Source of the DNA: an uncultured Faecalibacterium sp.
GTDB lineage: Bacteria; Bacillota; Clostridia; Oscillospirales; Ruminococcaceae
DNA: 10,284 bases
Assembly: GCA_900765705.1 (NCBI GenBank)
Contig: CAAFSR010000294.1
Coordinates: 1 to 10,284, forward strand
Reading direction: 5' to 3'
Part shown: positions 6,525 through 10,284 of the stretch, in pieces
Numbering within the stretch: position 1 is the first letter of the stretch
How the letters are laid out: the number at the start of each line of letters is the position of its first letter
Notes under the pieces: model-generated
The model's input: only the letters and a program-made list of their open reading frames with translations
Database searches by the model: none
Told to the model about the DNA's origin: nothing
Made by a program: the position numbers and the translations under genes

Positions 6525-7010
6525 TTAGTTTGCAGAATGGGTGATGGCCAGCACGGTGTACTCCACAGTCTGGCCGGTGGGCAGCAGCACTTCAGCCTTT
6601 TCGCCCACAGCCTTGCCCATCAGGGCGTGGCCCACGGGGCTCTCGTCGCTGATCTTGCCGTTGAAGGCATCGGCCTCGGTGCGGCCCACGATATCATATT
6701 CCTCGGCCTCGTCCTCGCCGGTCTCGCGGATGGTGACGTGGGTACCAACGGAAACGTTATCCACGCTCAGCTCGCTCTCATCGATCAGAACTGCGTTCTT
6801 GATGGTCTGCTCCAGCTCGGTGATGCGGTTCTCCACCAGCCCCTGCGTATTCTTGGCCTCGTCGTACTCGCTGTTCTCAGACAGGTCGCCGTGGCTGCGT
6901 GCTTCCTTGATTTCTTCAGCCAGCTCCTTGCGGCGGACGGTTTTGAGGTATTCCAGCTCCTCCTGCATTGCCTTCAGACCGGCAGCGGACATCTTGATCT
7001 CTTGTGCCAT
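6525..7010 (-). CDS. greA: Transcription elongation factor GreA
   Basis: This 161-residue factor enters the secondary channel of RNA polymerase and stimulates cleavage of backtracked RNA. The N-terminal coiled coil (about 1-75) bears the tip GDLSENSEYDEAK (41-53) with the two acidic residues needed for cleavage (Asp42, Glu45). The C-terminal FKBP-like domain (about 80-161) contains SPVGHALMGK and ends in VEYTVLAI. The start at 7010 is chosen because AAGGAGAG lies at the right distance; a longer in-frame version would add 19 residues unlike GreA. It is first in an operon with lysS, an arrangement common in Firmicutes. Confidence 0.97.
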   Translation of the reverse strand: MAQEIKMSAAGLKAMQEELEYLKTVRRKELAEEIKEARSHGDLSENSEYDEAKNTQGLVENRITELEQTIKNAVLIDESELSVDNVSVGTHVTIRETGEDEAEEYDIVGRTEADAFNGKISDESPVGHALMGKAVGEKAEVLLPTGQTVEYTVLAITHSAN

Positions 7011-7090
7011 TTGAGAATCTCTCCTTGTTATTAGCTGTATTTGTTTCGCGCAGCCACAAAGCCGCACAGGAATGCCATTTTGACTACACT

Positions 7091-7119
7091 ATTATAATAG
7101 CAAGCCGGTGCCTTGTCAA
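7091..7119 (-). promoter_or_regulatory. Consensus promoter of greA-lysS
   Basis: On the minus strand, TTGACA (7114-7119) and TATAAT (7091-7096) are 17 bases apart. Transcription should start near 7084, leaving a leader of about 74 bases before the greA ATG. That leader contains a modest hairpin (GTGCGGC/GCTGCGC) and no recognised riboswitch. Confidence 0.9.
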
Positions 7120-7120
7120 C

Positions 7121-7163
7121 AAAAAAGGCGGCAGTATGGAGGAAAAAGCCCCCTTACTGCCGC
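7121..7163 (-). terminator. Terminator behind the 50-codon HAD-like ORF
   Basis: GCGGCAGTA (7128-7136) pairs with TACTGCCGC (7155-7163). Read on the minus strand, the stem ends in CC followed by TTTTTT (7121-7126). The U-run abuts the -35 box of the greA promoter, which separates the two transcription units with no spare bases. Confidence 0.8.
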
Positions 7164-7197
7164 ACATCCTTTTCCGGACAGCCCCAGAAAGCGGCGG

Positions 7198-7350
7198 TCA
7201 GGCGCGGCTCGCTGCCGGCAAAGGCGGCAACAGGCGTATCAGTCTTTGCCAGAAAGACGCCTCCCCCTCCTTGACGTACAGCAGGGTGTTTGCCTCCCCA
7301 AAGGGCACCAGCGTGTTGTCGTAATCGCTTGCCAGATTCTTATACTGCAT
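7198..7350 (-). pseudogene. 50-aa ORF with HAD-phosphatase first motif only; probable truncated HAD gene
   Basis: This minus-strand ORF starts at an ATG (7350) with GGGAGAG six bases ahead and encodes 50 residues. The start, MQYKNLASDYDNTLVPFGE, is that of a Cof-type HAD hydrolase, with motif I DYDNT (9-13) supplying the nucleophile Asp and acid/base Asp. Full HAD enzymes of this type have roughly 250 residues. Here the frame passes through LLYVKEGEASFWQRL and stops, with motifs II to IV absent both in frame and in the 35 bases before the terminator. It has its own promoter-like sequence and terminator, so it is transcribable. The simplest reading is a gene gutted by an internal deletion; a genuine miniprotein is the alternative. 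Confidence 0.5.
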
Positions 7351-7383
7351 CGTTTGCTCTCCCTGTGAACGTGATTTTGTTCC

Positions 7384-7410
7384 AGTATATCACATTTTAT
7401 AGCAATTCAA
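7384..7410 (-). promoter_or_regulatory. Probable promoter of the HAD-like ORF
   Basis: On the minus strand an extended -10 (TGATATACT, core 7384-7389) lies 15 bases after TTGAAT (7405-7410). The short spacer is compensated by the TG extension. The -35 box lies in one arm of a 10-bp inverted repeat (7402-7411 with 7434-7443). Confidence 0.5.
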
Positions 7411-7443
7411 CTTTTCAACGCAACAGCAACAACGTTGAATTGC
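7402..7443. repeat. Inverted repeat overlapping a promoter -35
   Basis: GCAATTCAAC (7402-7411) and GTTGAATTGC (7434-7443) are perfect inverted copies with 22 bases between their inner ends. One arm covers the -35 of the HAD-like ORF promoter. A second small palindrome, GCATAT-N5-ATATGC (7442-7458), abuts it. The arrangement suggests a regulator site or the scar of a rearrangement. The rest of the interval to 7540 contains nothing I recognise. Confidence 0.5.
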
Positions 7444-7540
7444 ATATCGCAAATATGCTGTTTGACTGTTACACTAATTTCTTGACTTGCGATAAAAGGT
7501 TGCAGAGAGATTTTAGAGAAATAAGAAAGTTTCCTCATAC

Positions 7541-7579
7541 AAAAACCCGGCTGTGATGTTTTTTCACAGCCGGGTTTTT
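7541..7579. terminator. Strong bidirectional terminator after the LRR lipoprotein gene
   Basis: A perfect 16-bp stem (7541-7556 with 7564-7579) closes a 7-base loop and has A-runs and T-runs at both outer ends. It lies 26 bases beyond the stop of the minus-strand LRR gene. Confidence 0.92.
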
Positions 7580-7605
7580 CCGTTTTATAATACTGATTCT
7601 GTCGT

Positions 7606-8988
7606 TCAGAAGCCAATGGATGCCGCTGTCTGGTTCCAGTAACGGTTCATAATGGAGTTGGTCAGGTAGCGGTTGCCGGTAGACAAATCGCTCATCTCGA
7701 TCACAACTTTATCCCACATTTCCTTACTGCCACCAAAATAGACCTTGCTCAACGACTTGCAGTTGTTGAATGCATTCGAGCCCACCTTTTTTACGCTGGA
7801 CGGAATGTAGACGTCCTGAAGAGAAACGCACCCCTCAAACATCTGATGTTCAACCGCCGGGATTCCCTCCGGCAGTGCAACTTTCTGCAAGGCTGTACAA
7901 CGCCCGAACACAGTACCCTCAATTTTGGACATACGGGCCGGGAGCTTGATTTTGACAAGGCTTTTGCAGCCGTCAAATGCCAGTCCCCCAATAATCTTGA
8001 CACTGTCCGGGATCTTGATATCCGTAAGGTTTTCGCACTCGAAGAATGCTGCGTTCTTGATTTCCGTTACGCCATCCGGGATCTTGATAGCACGCAGCGA
8101 AGTGCACCCGGAAAACGCTGCCGCACCGATCTCACGGATGGTATCCGGCAGCTGGATGTTGTCCAATAGCTTGCAACGCAGGAAGAAATAATTTCCGATC
8201 GTTTTGAGCCTCATCGGGAACTGGATGGTCTGGAGTTTGGCACAATCCTGGAACATATAGTCCGGCAGCGCCTGGATCACATTGTGGAACTCGGCTGCGA
8301 GCAGGTTGGTGCAACCATTGAACGTAGACTTTTCAAATTCCGTTTTGCCCTTGATGATCGCGGTTTCCAGTGCAGTATTCTCGGCAAATGACGCTGAGCC
8401 TACTTTGGTAAGGCTTTCCGGCAGGTTCAGCCCTTCCAGACCACAACTGCGGAATGCGCTGTCTCTGATTTCCTTTAAACCCTCGGGCAGCGTAACGCTG
8501 TACAGGTTCTTGCACAGCTCAAATGTCTGTGAGCCAATGATCGTGACCGTCGACGGAAGGATGACCTGCTCGATGTCGTTATTCTTATAAAAAAATGGGT
8601 AGCTCAGTTCACTCACCGTAAAGCCATCGTATTGGGCCGGGATCTCGACCCTGCCCTCCGGAATGATTTCTGCCGTCTTATCGTAGCCAGTCAGACAGAT
8701 CGAGCCATCCGTTTTCTTTTTGTATGTCCACATGATGTGAGGCTCTTCTTCTGCGCCAGAAGAGCTGCTGGAGCTCGACGAACTGTCTGAACTGGAAGAA
8801 GTACTGGAGCTACTCGACGAACCAGACGAACTACCGGAGCTGGACGAGCCGGAAGAGCTTCCGGAATTCGATGAACTGCCGGAACTGGAAGGAGCCGGTG
8901 TTTCGCCGTCGCAGCCCGCAAGCAGCCCGGATGCCGCAACCACCGCAGCACCTTTCATAAAATCACGGCGCGAAATGTTGCACTTCAT
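7606..8988 (-). CDS. Tat-type lipoprotein with Ser/Gly linker and BspA-like leucine-rich repeats
   Basis: This protein has 460 residues. The ATG at 8988 is chosen because AGGAGGTC lies seven bases before it; an upstream ATG would bury the signal. The N-terminus has a twin-arginine motif SRRDFMK (6-12), a hydrophobic stretch, then lipobox LLAGC with Cys26, so it should be exported folded by Tat and lipid-anchored. Residues 34-78 are nearly all Ser and Gly, a flexible spacer. From about 124 come 13 repeats of 22-23 residues of the LRR_5/BspA type, with the pattern I-x-x-I-G-x-x-A-F-x-x-C-x-x-L-x-x-I-x-L-P (clearest in the SGCTSLRAIKIPDG and DGCKSLVKIKLPAR repeats). A Trp-containing cap follows. 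Such proteins are surface ligand- or host-binding modules; the ligand cannot be read from sequence. A monocistronic unit is implied by its own promoter and terminator. Confidence 0.92.
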   Translation of the reverse strand: MKCNISRRDFMKGAAVVAASGLLAGCDGETPAPSSSGSSSNSGSSSGSSSSGSSSGSSSSSSTSSSSDSSSSSSSSSGAEEEPHIMWTYKKKTDGSICLTGYDKTAEIIPEGRVEIPAQYDGFTVSELSYPFFYKNNDIEQVILPSTVTIIGSQTFELCKNLYSVTLPEGLKEIRDSAFRSCGLEGLNLPESLTKVGSASFAENTALETAIIKGKTEFEKSTFNGCTNLLAAEFHNVIQALPDYMFQDCAKLQTIQFPMRLKTIGNYFFLRCKLLDNIQLPDTIREIGAAAFSGCTSLRAIKIPDGVTEIKNAAFFECENLTDIKIPDSVKIIGGLAFDGCKSLVKIKLPARMSKIEGTVFGRCTALQKVALPEGIPAVEHQMFEGCVSLQDVYIPSSVKKVGSNAFNNCKSLSKVYFGGSKEMWDKVVIEMSDLSTGNRYLTNSIMNRYWNQTAASIGF

Positions 8989-9058
8989 ACGTTTGACCTC
9001 CTGTACATGATTCATCTTTGTACACAAAAACCCAAAATTTGATCAGGAACCCAACTTC

Positions 9059-9087
9059 ATTATAGTCACATTGTTCTATAAAGTCAA
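9059..9087 (-). promoter_or_regulatory. Promoter of the LRR lipoprotein gene
   Basis: On the minus strand TTGACT (9082-9087) and TATAAT (9059-9064) are separated by 17 bases. A small palindrome, TAAACT-ATC-AGTTTA (9090-9104), lies just upstream of the -35, between this gene and the divergent XRE regulator, and could be its operator. Confidence 0.85.
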
Positions 9088-9164
9088 GTTAAACTATCAG
9101 TTTATTATTCTTTCGGTTTAATCATGTATTGTCAGTATAACAAATCATGCAGGAGGTTTATCAA

Positions 9165-9485
9165 ATGATTGACTATACTGTCATCGGCAAACGCATCCAA
9201 CTCAAGCGTCAAAACAAAGGCATCACGCAGGAAAAGCTTGCAGAAAAAGTTGGAATTTCTGTGGTATACCTGTCAAAAATTGAAAATGGACGGGTTTATC
9301 CCACTCTTGAGACCCTTTCCAACATCTGCACGGAACTGGATACCGAGCTTTCCGCGATTTTGTCTAACACCGAGGTTGCCCGCAAAGACTATGCAAACGA
9401 CCGCGTGCTGGAACTGTTCAACGCCTGTTCCATCCGGGTCAAACCCATCGCGCTCTCCCTGCTGGAAGAGCTTTCCAAATTATAA
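9165..9485 (+). CDS. XRE-family transcriptional regulator
   Basis: This 106-residue DNA-binding protein starts at the ATG at 9165, preceded by AGGAGG (9151-9156); an in-frame ATG at 9147 would place that site inside the gene. A single Cro/C1-type helix-turn-helix fills residues 6-61, with TQEKLAEKVGIS (21-32) and the recognition helix VVYLSKIENGRVYPT (33-47). The C-terminal 40 residues form a helical tail, perhaps for dimerisation. It is divergent from the LRR lipoprotein gene, with 176 bases between starts, so control of that gene or of itself is plausible but unproven. Its own promoter is unclear; TATAAC at 9136-9141 with a poor -35 is the only candidate and would give a very short leader. 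Confidence 0.92.
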   Translation: MIDYTVIGKRIQLKRQNKGITQEKLAEKVGISVVYLSKIENGRVYPTLETLSNICTELDTELSAILSNTEVARKDYANDRVLELFNACSIRVKPIALSLLEELSKL

Positions 9486-9491
9486 GCTGCA

Positions 9492-9526
9492 AAAAAGCCG
9501 TCCGGATGCGCTCCGGGCGGCTTTTT
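9492..9526. terminator. Bidirectional terminator between the XRE gene and the exporter gene
   Basis: AAAAAGCCGTCCGGA (9492-9506) pairs with TCCGGGCGGCTTTTT (9512-9526) around a 5-base loop, with a single G-U wobble. It begins 6 bases after the XRE stop and ends 12 bases before the convergent gene's stop, so it serves both. Confidence 0.92.
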
Positions 9527-9538
9527 GTAAATTTTATC

Positions 9539-10284
9539 TCAGACAAACACCGCCACTACAACCTGCATCGCCACGCCCACAAAGGCACCGGCGGCCCATG
9601 TCAGGCCGGTGATGAAAAGGTTCTGCTTCCATGAGGGGTTGGCGCGCCACAGCACCGCCAAGCCCACACCCGCGCCGGTGCACAGGCCGGCCACAAGGCT
9701 GGAAAAGCGCAGCGCACCCTCCACATACAGCTGGGTCAGCAGCACGCTGGCGGCGCAGTTGGGGATCAGACCCACCAGTGCAGCCACCACCGGCTGGAAG
9801 AAGCCCATGCTGCCCAGCGCCTCGGCAAACACGTCCTCGCCCACGCCCTCTACGATCATACCAAACACCAGACTGAAGGCAAAGATGAACACAAAGATCT
9901 CCAGCGTGTGGCGCAGCGCCGCCTGCCAGATGGGCTTTTCGTTGCCCTCGGCATCGTTGTGCTCCTCGTGGCAGTCCACCTCGTCGGCATGGCCGGTGTA
10001 GCCGCCCCGCAGGCTTTTGGGCAGCACGCCCCGCAGCACAAAGTCCAGCACAAAGCCCACCACGATGGCGTACACCACCTTGATGACCATCAGGACGGCC
10101 AGCTTATCCCAGTAGGCGGGCATGGATACCAGCAGCGGGATCGCCTCGTCGCTGGTGGCAAGGTACACCGCCATCAGCGTGCCCAGCGTGATGACCCGGG
10201 AGGCGTAGAAGTTGGACGCAATGGCGGAGAAGCCGCACTGCGGCACACAGCCCAGCACCGCGCCCGGCACAGCACCCCAGCGCC
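9539..10284 (-). CDS. Putative 10TM heavy-metal exporter (ArsP_2-like), 5' end outside window
   Basis: The reading frame is open to the right edge, so the N-terminus is missing; the visible 248 or so residues are the C-terminal part. It resembles the ArsP_2 (putative manganese/heavy-metal exporter) family. PGAVLGCVPQCGFSAIASNF marks the first half-repeat, and LIPNCAASVLLTQLYVEGAL followed by GLCTGAGVGLAVL marks a second, as expected for an internally duplicated transporter. Several hydrophobic spans are visible, separated by a polar loop, GYTGHADEVDCHEEHNDAEG, rich in His, Asp, Glu and Cys, which could bind or sense metal. A GTG at 10270 is not a convincing start since conserved residues appear to continue upstream. 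The substrate is not determined by the sequence. Confidence 0.82.
   Translation of the reverse strand, partial: RWGAVPGAVLGCVPQCGFSAIASNFYASRVITLGTLMAVYLATSDEAIPLLVSMPAYWDKLAVLMVIKVVYAIVVGFVLDFVLRGVLPKSLRGGYTGHADEVDCHEEHNDAEGNEKPIWQAALRHTLEIFVFIFAFSLVFGMIVEGVGEDVFAEALGSMGFFQPVVAALVGLIPNCAASVLLTQLYVEGALRFSSLVAGLCTGAGVGLAVLWRANPSWKQNLFITGLTWAAGAFVGVAMQVVVAVFV

Noticed and set aside
4860..7034. A 724-codon plus-strand open frame antisense to lysS and greA
   Set aside because: It lies exactly opposite two certain genes, its long stop-free run follows from their GC-rich codon choice, and its His/Leu/Gly-rich composition matches no protein.
7011..7084. Hairpin in the greA leader as a possible riboswitch or attenuator
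   Set aside because: The stem is short with wobbles, there is no U-run, and no known leader motif is recognisable.
7004..7368. Plus-strand frames over the greA promoter and HAD fragment
   Set aside because: They run through a promoter and a terminator and mirror the minus-strand HAD-like ORF.
8691..8951. Alternative-frame ORF through the Ser-rich linker giving Pro/Ala/Arg-rich protein
   Set aside because: It is a frame artefact of a repetitive codon tract inside a clear gene.
9539..10053. Plus- and minus-strand frames overlapping the exporter gene
   Set aside because: They are Pro/Arg/Ser-rich shadows; only the 9539 minus frame shows membrane spans and conserved motifs.

Overview
The window looks like chromosome from a low-to-mid-GC Firmicute, most likely an Oscillospiraceae gut commensal resembling Faecalibacterium. 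This rests on the character of the GreA, LysS and LRR proteins, the strong AGGAGG-type ribosome binding sites, and canonical TTGACA/TATAAT promoters. The taxonomic call is inference from protein character, not from a search.

Left part (1-4440): about 310 bases of AT-rich, unassigned sequence lead into a five-gene plus-strand operon for zinc (or related metal) acquisition. It is driven by a consensus promoter (314-342) whose start region is covered by a perfect 9+9 palindrome (345-367), the expected place for a metal-responsive repressor. The order is: a 100-residue Cys/His-bearing small membrane protein; a lipoprotein in which a ZinT domain is inserted into the metal-binding loop of a ZnuA/AdcA protein; the ABC ATPase; the membrane permease; and a small lipoprotein with a Cys-Cys domain resembling YcgQ/DUF1980. 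The last three genes overlap by ATGA junctions, and a strong hairpin terminator closes the operon. The lipoproteins would capture metal outside the membrane and the permease/ATPase pair would import it.

Middle (4441-7120): a minus-strand pair of tiny ORFs (52 aa unknown, then an 82-aa DUF6061-like protein, ATGA-coupled) lies next to the zinc operon. After its boundary comes the housekeeping operon greA-lysS, minus strand, with its own consensus promoter and terminator.

Right part (7121-10284): a 50-codon minus-strand ORF carries only the first HAD-phosphatase motif and has its own promoter-like and terminator sequences. It is followed by a minus-strand Tat-type lipoprotein with a poly-Ser/Gly linker and 13 leucine-rich (BspA-type) repeats. 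This is divergent from a 106-aa XRE-family regulator. A 10TM heavy-metal exporter-like (ArsP_2 type) gene runs off the right edge, convergent with the regulator across a shared terminator. No tRNA, rRNA, CRISPR array or intact transposase was seen.
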